Source: TMED14 sp965657195 (lineage in GTDB: Bacteria; Bacteroidota; Bacteroidia; Flavobacteriales; Schleiferiaceae). From it: a DNA stretch of 58,390 bases. Shown here one piece after another: positions 34,399-43,416 of the stretch. Made by a program: the position numbers and the translations under genes. Below the pieces are notes generated by a model. The model was not told the DNA's origin. It ran no database searches and saw nothing but the letters and a program-made list of their open reading frames with translations. Location: contig CBFHNK010000004.1 of NCBI GenBank assembly GCA_965657195.1, forward strand, positions 1-58,390, in the 5' to 3' direction. How positions within the stretch are numbered: the stretch's first letter is position 1; every line of letters begins with the position of its first letter.

Positions 34399-37019
34399 GG
34401 TGTTCCGTAGTTGCGTTGGACAAAGGCGCGGTAGGTTGATTCGTCTTTGGACCGGTAAAGGTGCGAAAAATTCGCCACAGTTACGGGCCAGTACCGCGTG
34501 CGATCTATGGGTATTCGCGTGCGGAGTTCGGGGTGCACGCGAACCTTATCGCGGTACGAAAGGGCTTCGGCGGCCGAGGCAAACCCGTCTACCAAAATCA
34601 ACTGGCTGTCTTCGTCCCACGGAAGCGTGCGCACTCCGAGTGGCTTGCCCGCAAAGTCCGTCGAGTGAATGCGCGCGAGGGCATTTCGGGCCGCATTGGC
34701 GTCAAACCCCGTCGGGAAAAGTATAAGTACCTGGTGCGGCGCAGTGGGTGCCACTTGGTAGGGTCCGTTGTCTGCGGGGCCATCGTCTGTGTCGGAGCCT
34801 TCGGCGAGCGCCGTCAAGTAGGTCTGCGCTTGCGCGGCCTGCGGCGTGCTCGGATGGGCCGCAATGAGGGCTCGAAGCGCATCAGAGTACGCGCCTCGGC
34901 CGTCGCGACCTCCGACTGCCACGGCCTTTAAAAAGTCGGCCTGAGGGCGTTCTGCGGCGGACCATTCTTGGGCTTGATGAATTTTGAGGGCCTCCTTCCA
35001 GGAGCGCTGGTCGACCGCGGCATGTAGGGCCAAAAAGGCCGGGGAGGCGTTCGGCCCAGCTTCTAGAGTCTTTAGGGCCTTTCCTTGAACGAGGGCCGCC
35101 GCTTCGCTGTCAGGGTAGCGCTCAAGGAGTTCTTTTTTGGCGGATTCCGCCTGAAGGGCCTCGTTGGCGCTTACGTGGAGGCGGTAGACGCCATAGAGCC
35201 AGCGCGGGGCATCGGGGCTCGACGGACAGCTGCGGAGCGCGCGTCGGTATGCCTTGATGGCCTCTTGCGGGTCCTGCATTCCGTCGCGGTAGGCAGCCGC
35301 AACCTCAGACCACGCCAGGCATGCGGCACCTCGAACGCTGTCGCGGGCGCTAGATTGGAACGGAACCTGACTCAGGTACGCCTCAACGTCGTAGCGGGGG
35401 TCCACTCCGGGTTTTTGAGGTGAAGCTGGTTTGCCATCCTGGCCAGTGAGTTCGGCCTGGTCCGTTTGTTCGCCGTCTTTGGCCGCGGCGGTCGCCGCAA
35501 ACCACTGGCTAGAACGCGAGCGGAGCCGCCAGTTGTCTACGTTGGGGCGTTCTCCGAATCGCTGGCGGAATGCCGCGGCGCCCTTGGCGCGAAGCGCCGG
35601 GGCGTACACCGCCCAGCCGGCGGCGGTTCCCGCGCCGGCCGAGGGCGCCGCAGCGTCCAATTCCGCGCTGGCAGCGCGGAGCTCCGCAAGCTCCTCCTCG
35701 CGACGTGCCCGCTCGGCCGCCTCTTGGTCTGCCTTACGCAGCCCAGCCACGTACTTCTCGACCATCACACGCACGGCTGCGGGATCGCGCCCCGCAAGAA
35801 GCACTAACGAATCCGCCAACTGAGCACGGTTGAGCGCCTCCACAAGCACGGACAGCGTTTGGGCCTTCTTGACAAACCCGTCGCGCCCGGCGTACGACTT
35901 CGGGAGCAGTACCGAGGCAGAGTCAAAATCAACCTGAGCCCGCTCGTAGGCGCGCCGCTCAAGCGCCAAGGCGCCGTGGCGCGCATAGGCCAGGCCTTGA
36001 ACGAGTGGGCGCTCGGGCTTGCCGGCGGCAAACGAACGCTGAAAGTAGGTATACGCCTCGTCGCGGTCGTCCCACTGAAGGGCCAAATCACCCAAGGCAA
36101 AATAGATTCGGTCTGCAAAGTCGGCATTTTTGGGCTCGCGAAGCAGCTCCCGGAGCTCTTTGTAGAGCTTGGTGGGATTGATTCCGCCCCCATTCATGCT
36201 GCGGCGCAGCTGGGCCTCCAAAAGCATCGCATAGCTGGCGGGCTGCGCCTTCAGACAGGCTTCGTACATGCGGCGTGCCCGCTCGGGCTCAAGGGCGCGC
36301 TCGTACAGCTGGCCGGCCAAAAAGGCATAGCGTGCCCGTTGGTGGGCGCGCGGCGCCTTCGCCGCTGCGCGGCCCATCGCATCGGCCGCTCCGACCCAGT
36401 CTTGCTCGGCAATCGCCATCCGCCCGCGGACCCGGTCGACCTGGTACTGCCACTTCTTAGGGACTCCCTTGCGCTCCAGCTCAAACATGAGCGGTTCCGC
36501 GAGGGCCGAATTACCCTGACGCGCGAGCAGTTCCGCCCGCTCGAGTTCGGCCTCAATCTGCTGCTCGGGATTGCTGCTCAAGCGCGCAACGGTACTCAGG
36601 GCTTCAGAAGCGGGCGCATCCAGACCCATCAGAATTTGGGCTCGCGCCATTAAAAGGTAGGCGTCAAACACGGCGGGATTCGCCTGCTTTCCCTTGAACA
36701 CCATGCTGTGCTCTTGAATGGTTTTGGCTGCCTTCTCGACGGCGCGCTTCGCTTTGGCTTCGCCGGGCGTGCCCGTCTTCACTTTGGTCCAATCGTCCAC
36801 CGCAATCAACTGCGTGAAGTCGTCCTGCTGCGCCTCTTGGGCTGTCGCCATTGCCTCTGCGTACGCTACCTGTCCGTTGTAGAGTGGATTAAACCGAGCC
36901 GTCACCTCGTGGTAGCGACGGTTCAGCCAACGGTCTTTTTCGCGGCTGCAGCCCGAAAGAACTACGACCGCGGTCACAGCACCCAAAGCAAGGGAGCGGA
37001 ACAGCAGAGACGAACGCAT
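34395..37019 (-). CDS. porW: T9SS periplasmic lipoprotein PorW/SprE
   Basis: An 874-residue lipoprotein needed for type IX secretion (and for gliding, as SprE). The lipobox VVLSGC puts the lipidated cysteine at C24. The mature start reads REKDRWLNRRYHEVTARFNPLYNG, the characteristic opening of the SprE family. TPR-type helical repeats fill residues 110-700. The C-terminal domain (HQVLILFPTGF ... RNALARIH, then FVQRNYG) is also family-specific. It heads a long operon with bactofilin and F0F1 genes. Three cargo proteins with T9SS tails lie elsewhere in this window. Confidence 0.9.
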   Translation of the reverse strand: MRSSLLFRSLALGAVTAVVVLSGCSREKDRWLNRRYHEVTARFNPLYNGQVAYAEAMATAQEAQQDDFTQLIAVDDWTKVKTGTPGEAKAKRAVEKAAKTIQEHSMVFKGKQANPAVFDAYLLMARAQILMGLDAPASEALSTVARLSSNPEQQIEAELERAELLARQGNSALAEPLMFELERKGVPKKWQYQVDRVRGRMAIAEQDWVGAADAMGRAAAKAPRAHQRARYAFLAGQLYERALEPERARRMYEACLKAQPASYAMLLEAQLRRSMNGGGINPTKLYKELRELLREPKNADFADRIYFALGDLALQWDDRDEAYTYFQRSFAAGKPERPLVQGLAYARHGALALERRAYERAQVDFDSASVLLPKSYAGRDGFVKKAQTLSVLVEALNRAQLADSLVLLAGRDPAAVRVMVEKYVAGLRKADQEAAERARREEELAELRAASAELDAAAPSAGAGTAAGWAVYAPALRAKGAAAFRQRFGERPNVDNWRLRSRSSQWFAATAAAKDGEQTDQAELTGQDGKPASPQKPGVDPRYDVEAYLSQVPFQSSARDSVRGAACLAWSEVAAAYRDGMQDPQEAIKAYRRALRSCPSSPDAPRWLYGVYRLHVSANEALQAESAKKELLERYPDSEAAALVQGKALKTLEAGPNASPAFLALHAAVDQRSWKEALKIHQAQEWSAAERPQADFLKAVAVGGRDGRGAYSDALRALIAAHPSTPQAAQAQTYLTALAEGSDTDDGPADNGPYQVAPTAPHQVLILFPTGFDANAARNALARIHSTDFAGKPLGVRTLPWDEDSQLILVDGFASAAEALSYRDKVRVHPELRTRIPIDRTRYWPVTVANFSHLYRSKDESTYRAFVQRNYGTP

Positions 37020-37041
37020 AATGAGGTTAACGCAGAAAGTC

Positions 37042-37049
37042 CAAAGTTA
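37042..37049 (-). promoter_or_regulatory. TAnnTTTG promoter box of porW
   Basis: TAACTTTG on the minus strand, 22 nt before the ATG at 37019. It is close to, but does not overlap, the divergent box at 37081-37088. Confidence 0.6.
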
Positions 37050-37080
37050 GGGCGTTCAGGCGGCTGCGTTTCGGATTCCC

Positions 37081-37088
37081 TACCTTTG
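37081..37088 (+). promoter_or_regulatory. TAnnTTTG box 5 nt before the M23-like gene
   Basis: TACCTTTG, 5 nt, then GTG at 37094. It supports the GTG start and predicts a leaderless mRNA. Confidence 0.6.
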
Positions 37089-37093
37089 AAATT

Positions 37094-37954
37094 GTGAAGA
37101 CTCCGAAGCGACGAACCCGAAAAGAACTCGCCCAGCATTGGCTCGCGAAGTGGCGCCACCGCTACCGCTTGGTTTTGCTCGATGAATCCTCGTTTGAGGA
37201 GCGTTTTTCAATGGTCCTCAACCGCCGCAACGTGTTTTTGGCCGTGGGGAGTGCCGTGCTCTTTTTGATCGTGTCCACGACCTTTTTGATCGCCTACACC
37301 CCGCTGCGCGAGTACATTCCGGGCTATTCGAGCACCGCACTTCGGCGCGAAGCCGTGCGGCTCAACGAGGTGACCGACTCACTCGTCGACTTTGTGGCCT
37401 ACCAAGAATCCTTCATTCAGCACATTCAATTTATGGTCGACGGAAGCCTTCCGCCCGACACCCTCACCAGTGCCGCAACTCCGCCCCCGGGTTGGTCGGC
37501 CGAGCGACTCAAAGCGAGCGAACGCGAGCGCAAGCTCCGCCAAGAGGTCGAGGCGCGCGAAAGCCAGGCCGAGCTGGCAAGTGAAGGCCAAATGCTTCAG
37601 CCCGTTGCGGGCCTCGTGCTGCGCACCGCAAACGCCGCACAGAGTCGCTTTGGACTTGAAATCGACGCGGTACGTCCATCGAATGTCGTCGCCGTGGACG
37701 ACGGCACGGTGCTTGCGATCGAGGGAACGACTTCGCTGGGCTATTCCATGACCGTACACCACTCTGACGACCGCATCAGCCGCTACGTGGGCCTCAACCG
37801 CGTCACCGCACGACCCGGAAGCAGCGTCAAGCGCGGCGAAACCCTTGGCCGCCTCCTCGAAGAAGACTCCGAAAATCCGATTCCGTTTAAAATTGAGCTC
37901 TGGATCCACGGACGCCCCGTAAGCGCCGCCCAAGAGCTCGGATACCGCAAGTAG
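37094..37954 (+). CDS. M23 (LytM) family protein with lost zinc ligands
   Basis: A 286-residue protein. It has a basic N-terminus, one membrane helix (residues 52-74) followed by the family phrase TPLREYIPGYSS, a coiled-coil stretch and a C-terminal LytM fold. Active LytM enzymes need H-x(3)-D and H-x-H. Here those sites read RFGLEID and IPFKIELW, so the histidines are gone and only D remains. It is probably a cell-wall regulator or scaffold instead of a peptidase, by analogy with EnvC and NlpD. GH3 follows 6 nt later in the same transcript. Confidence 0.85.
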   Translation: MKTPKRRTRKELAQHWLAKWRHRYRLVLLDESSFEERFSMVLNRRNVFLAVGSAVLFLIVSTTFLIAYTPLREYIPGYSSTALRREAVRLNEVTDSLVDFVAYQESFIQHIQFMVDGSLPPDTLTSAATPPPGWSAERLKASERERKLRQEVEARESQAELASEGQMLQPVAGLVLRTANAAQSRFGLEIDAVRPSNVVAVDDGTVLAIEGTTSLGYSMTVHHSDDRISRYVGLNRVTARPGSSVKRGETLGRLLEEDSENPIPFKIELWIHGRPVSAAQELGYRK

Positions 37955-37960
37955 TACGAA

Positions 37961-39460
37961 ATGAAAACGTTCAAAGAATTTGCCGCGGTCCAGTGGGCTG
38001 CCATAGTTGACCGCCAAACCCGCGCTTGGGCCACGAAACCCTTTGAAACCCAGCAGCGCACGCTCGAGCAGCTCACCGCCACAGCGGCCCGCACCGCATT
38101 TGGCCAAGACCACCGCTTCGCCGACGTGCGCAGCCACCAGGACCTCATTCAGGCCGTTCCGGTACGCGACTACGAGGCGCTTCGACCCTATGTCGACCGC
38201 GTCGTGGCGGGCGAATCAGACATTTTGTGGCCTGGCCGCCCCACCTACTTCGCCAAAACCAGCGGAACCACCTCAGGCGCCAAGTACATTCCCCTGACCA
38301 AAGAGTCGGTGCCCTACCACATTTCGTCAGCGCGCAACGCCCTCTTTGCCCACATGCACGCCACCGGCCAAAGCCGCATGGTCAATGGCAACATGATCTT
38401 TCTGCAGGGCAGCCCTGTGCTCGAAGACAAAAACGGCATTCCCACAGGTCGCCTGAGCGGAATCACCGCCCACTTCGTGCCGTCCTACCTTCAAAAGAAC
38501 CGCAAGCCCACGTGGGACACCAACTGCATCGAGGACTGGGAAGACAAAGTCGAAGCCATCGTGCGCGAAACCGTAGGCGCCCCGATGTCCATTATCTCGG
38601 GAATTCCGCCCTGGGTACAGATGTACTTCGAGCGCCTGCTCGAGGTCAGTGGCAAGTCGAGCATCGGCGAAGTGTTCCCAACCCTTGACCTCTTTGTCAC
38701 GGGCGGAGTCGCATTTGAGCCCTACCGCGCCCGATTCGAAGAGCTCTTTGGCCGCAAGGTGCCCATCGTGCAGACCTACCCGGCGTCCGAAGGCTTCATC
38801 GCCTACCAGGACCAGCCCGACAGCCAGGATTTACTGCTGCTGCTGAACAACGGAATCTACTACGAATTCATTCCGTCTGACCGCTTTTTTGACGAAAATC
38901 CGCCCCGACTCAGCCTCGCCGAGGTGCAAACCGGCGTCAACTACGCGCTCATCATGCACACCAACGCCGGCCTTTGGGGCTACAGCATCGGCGACACCGT
39001 CGAGTTCGTGTCGACGGCCCCCTACCGCATTCGCGTGACGGGCCGCATCAAGCACTTTATCTCGGCCTTCGGCGAGCACGTCATCGGATCCGAAGTCGAG
39101 TACGCCCTCGAACAAGCCGTTGCCGCCCACGGGGGCAAAGTGCGCGAATTCACCGTCGCCCCGCAGGTCAACCCCCGCGAGGGCGGACTGCCCTACCACG
39201 AGTGGTTTGTCGCCTTTGACGAGGCGCCCGCCGACCTCGAGGCCTTTACCGCCACCGTCGACCGCGCCCTTCAGGCCAAAAACGTGTACTACCAAGATTT
39301 GATTTCGGGCGGAATCCTTCGCCACTGCGTGCTGCGCGCCCTGCCGAACGACGCCTTCATCACCTACATGAAGTCCGTGGGCAAGCTCGGTGGCCAAAAC
39401 AAGGTCCCGCGCCTGATGAACGACCGCAGCGTGGCAGACAAACTCGTAGCTAGCAACTAG
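37961..39460 (+). CDS. GH3-family acyl-adenylating protein
   Basis: A 499-residue adenylating enzyme of the GH3 family. The AMP-binding signature is YFAKTSGTTSGAKYIP near residues 93-108, and the YPASEGF segment lies near 277. In plants GH3 joins jasmonate or auxin to amino acids; bacterial members are widespread in Bacteroidota but their substrate is unknown. The gene sits 6 nt after the M23-like gene. Confidence 0.9.
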   Translation: MKTFKEFAAVQWAAIVDRQTRAWATKPFETQQRTLEQLTATAARTAFGQDHRFADVRSHQDLIQAVPVRDYEALRPYVDRVVAGESDILWPGRPTYFAKTSGTTSGAKYIPLTKESVPYHISSARNALFAHMHATGQSRMVNGNMIFLQGSPVLEDKNGIPTGRLSGITAHFVPSYLQKNRKPTWDTNCIEDWEDKVEAIVRETVGAPMSIISGIPPWVQMYFERLLEVSGKSSIGEVFPTLDLFVTGGVAFEPYRARFEELFGRKVPIVQTYPASEGFIAYQDQPDSQDLLLLLNNGIYYEFIPSDRFFDENPPRLSLAEVQTGVNYALIMHTNAGLWGYSIGDTVEFVSTAPYRIRVTGRIKHFISAFGEHVIGSEVEYALEQAVAAHGGKVREFTVAPQVNPREGGLPYHEWFVAFDEAPADLEAFTATVDRALQAKNVYYQDLISGGILRHCVLRALPNDAFITYMKSVGKLGGQNKVPRLMNDRSVADKLVASN

Positions 39461-39579
39461 TTACTCGTTTCTCGTTACTCGTTTCTTGTAACCCGTTTCT
39501 TGTAACTAGTCACTAGAAACAAGAAACCAGTAAAACAAGGAACCAGAAGCCAGAAACCAATAAAACAAGAAACCAGCAA
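39461..39579. repeat. Degenerate short repeats between GH3 and rnhA
   Basis: Left half: three copies of about CTCGTTTCTTGTAAC. Right half: four copies of about AAACAAGAAACCAG, roughly the reverse complement. GTTTCTTGT (39495-39503) pairs perfectly with ACAAGAAAC (39519-39527). The block separates two convergent genes and is a likely bidirectional transcription stop or low-complexity spacer. Confidence 0.7.
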
Positions 39580-40029
39580 CTATTCCGGCTGAAACCCGTA
39601 GTCCTGTTCCGTCGGATTTAGTGAGGCCGCGACGGCCAAGCGGTCGCAGCGCTCGTTCTCGGGGTGGTCGTTGTGGCCCTTGATCCACTCAAATCGTACT
39701 TGGTGGGGCTCCATGGCCTTGAGCAGGCGCTTCCACAGGTCCGGATTTTTGACTTTGACCCAGCCGCGGCGCTTCCAGCCGTCTATCCATCGGGCGTTGA
39801 ACGCGTCCACCACATACTTGCTGTCGCTGACCACTCGAACGGAGCAGCCCGACTTGAGGGCCTCAATACCCACAATTACAGCCATCAGTTCCATGCGGTT
39901 GTTGGTGGTGTGGTAAAATCCGCCACTCAGTTCTTTTTCGTGGGCGCCGCTGCGCAAAATGGCTCCGTAGCCGCCGGGGCCTGGGTTGCCTTTGGCTGCC
40001 CCATCGGTAAACAGGTCTACTTGGACCAT
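39580..40029 (-). CDS. rnhA: Ribonuclease HI
   Basis: A 149-residue nuclease cutting RNA in RNA-DNA hybrids. All four acidic residues are present: D9 (FTDGAAKGNPGPGGYG), E47 (NRMELMA), D69 (VVSDSKY) and D129 (ERCDRLA), plus the flexible-loop H119. The ATG at 40029 (MVQVDLF) gives normal length. The start overlaps the end of purN by 13 nt. Confidence 0.95.
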   Translation of the reverse strand: MVQVDLFTDGAAKGNPGPGGYGAILRSGAHEKELSGGFYHTTNNRMELMAVIVGIEALKSGCSVRVVSDSKYVVDAFNARWIDGWKRRGWVKVKNPDLWKRLLKAMEPHQVRFEWIKGHNDHPENERCDRLAVAASLNPTEQDYGFQPE

Positions 40030-40613
40030 CCTTCGGGGAGTTCCGTGGGGAATTCTGTTCCGAGCAGGTCGGCCGTCACGACGCGCGGATATGCCCAATG
40101 CTCGCCTTTGAGGATGCGCGCCGCAACCTCTTCGGCGGTGTCGCCGGGGTTAATGGCCGTGCGCATTTGAAAGAGAACGGGGCCCTCGTCGTAGTGCTCG
40201 GTCACACGGTGGATGCTGAGTCCGGATTCCGCCTCGCCGGCGGCAACCACCGCCTCGTGAATGTGGTGGCCGTACATGCCGTGGCCGCCGTAGGCTGGCA
40301 GCAGCGCGGGATGAATGTTGTAGCAATGGGCGCCAAACGCCTGAATCCAGGCCGCCGGAACCGGCTTGAGGTATCCCGCCAGCACCAAAGCCGTCACGCC
40401 CTCAGCGCGCCACTGGGCCAGCAAGGACTCGTCGTCCTGACCCGGAACAAAGTGATGAACCGGTACGTTAAGGGGTCGGTTCCAGATTCCTGCGGACGTT
40501 CGGTTGGTCCAAATTCCGACCGTTTGAACGGCGCCATTAGCCCAAAAATCGAGCAGGGACGCGGCATTGCTTCCGCTACCCGAAACGAGGATTGCAACTT
40601 TTGGTGGATTCAC
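40017..40613 (-). CDS. purN: Phosphoribosylglycinamide formyltransferase
   Basis: A 198-residue enzyme of purine synthesis, transferring formyl from 10-formyl-THF to GAR. The phosphate loop is VSGSGSNAASLL. The catalytic Asn and His are in CYNIHPALLPAYGG, and the Asp is in HYDEGPVLFQ. The start is GTG at 40613, 4 nt after a TACCTTTA box. rnhA follows. Confidence 0.94.
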   Translation of the reverse strand: MNPPKVAILVSGSGSNAASLLDFWANGAVQTVGIWTNRTSAGIWNRPLNVPVHHFVPGQDDESLLAQWRAEGVTALVLAGYLKPVPAAWIQAFGAHCYNIHPALLPAYGGHGMYGHHIHEAVVAAGEAESGLSIHRVTEHYDEGPVLFQMRTAINPGDTAEEVAARILKGEHWAYPRVVTADLLGTEFPTELPEGWSK

Positions 40614-40617
40614 GGCC

Positions 40618-40625
40618 TAAAGGTA
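40618..40625 (-). promoter_or_regulatory. TAnnTTTG-like box 4 nt before purN
   Basis: TACCTTTA on the minus strand, one mismatch, then GGCC, then GTG at 40613. Confidence 0.45.
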
Positions 40626-40697
40626 GGGGGCGAAATGCACCACATTTCCAAAGATTGGCTTTTCTTTGCACCCATCAATAACTCAAAACCATTGGTT

Positions 40698-40934
40698 ATG
40701 TCGGACATCGCCGCACGCGTACAAAGCATCATCGTAGATAAATTGGGAGTTCCCGAGTCAGAAGTAACGGCCGAGGCCTCATTCACAGGCGACTTGGGTG
40801 CAGACTCACTCGATACAGTTGAGCTCATCATGGAATTCGAAAAAGAATTTGACATTCAAATTCCTGACGATCAAGCTGAAGGAATTCAAACTGTAGGTCA
40901 GGCTGTCGCCTACATCGAGACCGCCAAGGCCTAA
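40698..40934 (+). CDS. acpP: Acyl carrier protein
   Basis: A 78-residue acidic four-helix carrier for fatty-acid synthesis. The phosphopantetheine attaches to S37 in GADSLDTVEL. It is followed 9 nt later by fabF, the usual partner. Confidence 0.97.
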   Translation: MSDIAARVQSIIVDKLGVPESEVTAEASFTGDLGADSLDTVELIMEFEKEFDIQIPDDQAEGIQTVGQAVAYIETAKA

Positions 40935-40943
40935 ACTCGTTCT

Positions 40944-42191
40944 ATGGAACTAAAACGTGTCGTAGTCACGGGCCTTGGTGCCCTGACCCCGATCGGTAAT
41001 ACTGCTCCCGCATTTTGGGCGGCCCTGCTCGAGGGCCGCAGCGGAGCGGGACCCATTACCCGCTTTGACGCGTCCATCTACAAAACGCAGTTTGCCTGCG
41101 AGGTCAAGGACCTAAATGTCGAAGACTTTATTGAACGCAAAGAGGCGCGCCGCATGGATCGCTGCACCCACCTCGGGCTTATCGCTGCTGAGGAAGCCGT
41201 AGCTGATTCTGGACTAGAGGCTTCGAACCCCAACAAGGACCGCGTAGGAGTCATTTGGGGTTCGGGCATTGGCGGACTTGATACGTTCACCGAAGAGCTT
41301 GGTAATTTTTTCAAGGGAGACGAAGTTCCGCGCTTCAACCCATTCTTCATTCCCAAAATGATTGCCGACATCTGTGGCGGTCATATTTCGATGAAGTACG
41401 GCTACCGTGGTCCCAACTATACCACCGTTTCGGCGTGTGCCTCTTCGACCAACGCCGTCATTGATGCCCTTATGCTCATTCGCTTAGGAAAGGCCGATGT
41501 CATTATTGCGGGCGGCTCTGAGGCCGCGGTTTCACCGGGCGGAATCGGGGGGTTCAACTCGATGCACGCCCTGTCTACGCGCAACGACGACTACCTGACT
41601 GCTTCGCGTCCGTTTGATAAAGATCGCGACGGATTCGTGCTCGGCGAAGGGGCTGCCACCTTGGTTCTCGAAGAGTACGAACATGCCAAGGCGCGCGGAG
41701 CCAAAATATACGCCGAACTCGTAGGCGGCGGATTGTCTGCGGACGCTTACCACCTCACCGCTCCACATCCCGACGGGCTGGGCGCACGCAACGTGATGCG
41801 CAACGCGCTTGACGACGCCGGATTAAAGCCCGAAGACATCGACTATGTGAACGTGCACGGAACGTCCACTCCGCTTGGTGACGTGGCAGAGTCCAAGGCC
41901 ATCAAAGAAGTCTTTGGGGACCACGCGTACCAAATCAACATTAGCTCGACGAAGTCGATGACCGGCCACCTCTTGGGTGCCGCTGGGGCCGCCGAGGCCG
42001 CCGTTGCGGTGCTCTCGGTCTACCACGACATCATTCCGCCGACGATTAACCACTTCACGGACGATCCCGAGCTCGATGACAAGCTGAATTTCACCTTCGG
42101 AACGCCCCAAAAGCGTACCGTGCGCGCTGCGCTCTCGAACACCTTTGGGTTCGGCGGCCACAACGCTTCGGTGATTTTCAAAAAAATCTAG
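40944..42191 (+). CDS. fabF: Beta-ketoacyl-ACP synthase II
   Basis: A 415-residue condensing enzyme of fatty-acid elongation. The catalytic triad is C165 (VSACASSTN), H305 (VHGTSTPLGD) and H342 (KSMTGHLLGAAG). It stands in the conserved order acpP-fabF-rnc. Confidence 0.97.
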   Translation: MELKRVVVTGLGALTPIGNTAPAFWAALLEGRSGAGPITRFDASIYKTQFACEVKDLNVEDFIERKEARRMDRCTHLGLIAAEEAVADSGLEASNPNKDRVGVIWGSGIGGLDTFTEELGNFFKGDEVPRFNPFFIPKMIADICGGHISMKYGYRGPNYTTVSACASSTNAVIDALMLIRLGKADVIIAGGSEAAVSPGGIGGFNSMHALSTRNDDYLTASRPFDKDRDGFVLGEGAATLVLEEYEHAKARGAKIYAELVGGGLSADAYHLTAPHPDGLGARNVMRNALDDAGLKPEDIDYVNVHGTSTPLGDVAESKAIKEVFGDHAYQINISSTKSMTGHLLGAAGAAEAAVAVLSVYHDIIPPTINHFTDDPELDDKLNFTFGTPQKRTVRAALSNTFGFGGHNASVIFKKI

Positions 42192-42950
42192 ATGCTTCAG
42201 TCGATTCTTCGCCTGTTCCGCACGGTGCCCTCAGAGCACCGGACGGTAATGGCCGCGATTCGAAGCATGACGGGCCTACGCCCCAACGACCCCGGAATTT
42301 ATTTGGCCGCCTTTCGGCGCAAGGTCAAGACCGATGCCAACCAACGCAGCGCCAACATGCGCTACGAACGCCTCGAGTACCTCGGTGACGCGGTGCTCGG
42401 CGTGCTGATGGCTGAGTACCTGTACGAAAAGTACCCCGGTGGTGACGAGGGCTACCTGACCTCGATGCGCTCCAAGGTGGTAAGCCGCAAGGCGCTCAAC
42501 CGAATCGCCGAAAAAATGGGCATTCCGCAGTGGATGGACATGGGCCGAAGCCGCAACGGGCGCCAAGGGCAAACCTCGTCGGTTCCGGGCAACACGCTTG
42601 AAGCATTAGTCGGCGCCGTATACATCGACCGCGGATGGAACGCGGCGCGCTACTTCGTACACCGCCGCATGCTGGATCCCTACGTCAATTTCGACAAGGT
42701 TGAAACCGAGGTCATCAGCTACAAAAGCCTACTCATTGAACACATCCAAAAGCAGCGTAAAACGTTTCGCTTTGACGTAATTGATGAGGACGGCAAAGAC
42801 CGAAATCGCTTTTCGGTTGCCTTCTTTGTCGACGATGAAGAGGTCGCCACGGGCAGCGGTCAGTCCAAAAAATCCGCCGAAGAAGCTGCTTCGCGTGCGG
42901 CGGCCAAAGTCCTAAAAATTGGCTCGTCGCCTCGTACTCGACGCCGTTGA
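42192..42950 (+). CDS. rnc: Ribonuclease III
   Basis: A 252-residue double-strand RNA endonuclease. The signature ERLEYLGDAVLGVLMAEYLY carries the metal-binding acids. A C-terminal dsRNA-binding domain (residues 175-245) ends SKKSAEEAASRAAAKVL. It starts directly after the fabF stop. Confidence 0.95.
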   Translation: MLQSILRLFRTVPSEHRTVMAAIRSMTGLRPNDPGIYLAAFRRKVKTDANQRSANMRYERLEYLGDAVLGVLMAEYLYEKYPGGDEGYLTSMRSKVVSRKALNRIAEKMGIPQWMDMGRSRNGRQGQTSSVPGNTLEALVGAVYIDRGWNAARYFVHRRMLDPYVNFDKVETEVISYKSLLIEHIQKQRKTFRFDVIDEDGKDRNRFSVAFFVDDEEVATGSGQSKKSAEEAASRAAAKVLKIGSSPRTRRR

Positions 42951-43416
42951 CGAAGACCTACCTGAGGTCTGGTCGCTGACCACGTCGCTGGACGCGGTTC
43001 CGACGGTATTTCACCTAAATACCTGCATGAACTGGAATTTGGCGCGACGTGCTGATTTAGTGCGTTCGAGGCCCGAAGCTCGCTACCACCACGCAATCTT
43101 CCGGGGCAGCGACGGATACCGAACGACCAGTTTGATTTGGAACGCTCCGCACCACGCGGAATGGGTGCAGGCACCAAGTGGTGGATTGTTTGGAGACATG
43201 GAAGCAGATCCCGGTTCCGCAGTAATTGTGACCCGACCGCGCGGAATTAAAGCGTTCTTAACGTTTGACCCACCGTTAAGTAGTCAAGAAATCGTAGGTT
43301 TGCAGCAAACGCTCCTCGGTGTTCCTGGATTGCTTGGCCACAACCCCCGCACAAGCCTTACGCCGACCGAGCACGCCATATTTGTATTAGACCCTCTAAA
43401 GGATTCCGAACTGTGA
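42919..43416 (+). CDS. Probable IPExxxVDY-family protein
   Basis: A 165-residue protein between rnc and pyk, the position of the IPExxxVDY family in Bacteroidota. The end, TPTEHAIFVLDPL, corresponds to a degenerate IPExxxVDY motif. A TTG at 42919 inside the rnc tail is the likely start, giving a 32-nt overlap. The pyk start overlaps its stop by 4 nt. Function unknown; assignment rests mainly on position. Confidence 0.6.
   Translation: MARRLVLDAVDEDLPEVWSLTTSLDAVPTVFHLNTCMNWNLARRADLVRSRPEARYHHAIFRGSDGYRTTSLIWNAPHHAEWVQAPSGGLFGDMEADPGSAVIVTRPRGIKAFLTFDPPLSSQEIVGLQQTLLGVPGLLGHNPRTSLTPTEHAIFVLDPLKDSEL

Noticed and set aside
39461..39579. Possible CRISPR or attachment site from repeated GTTTCTTGT/ACAAGAAAC
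   Set aside because: Units are short and irregular, with no spacers, no cas genes and no integrase.
40098..40697. Upstream in-frame extension of acpP
   Set aside because: The ATG at 40698 gives the exact 78-residue ACP; the upstream part is antisense to purN.
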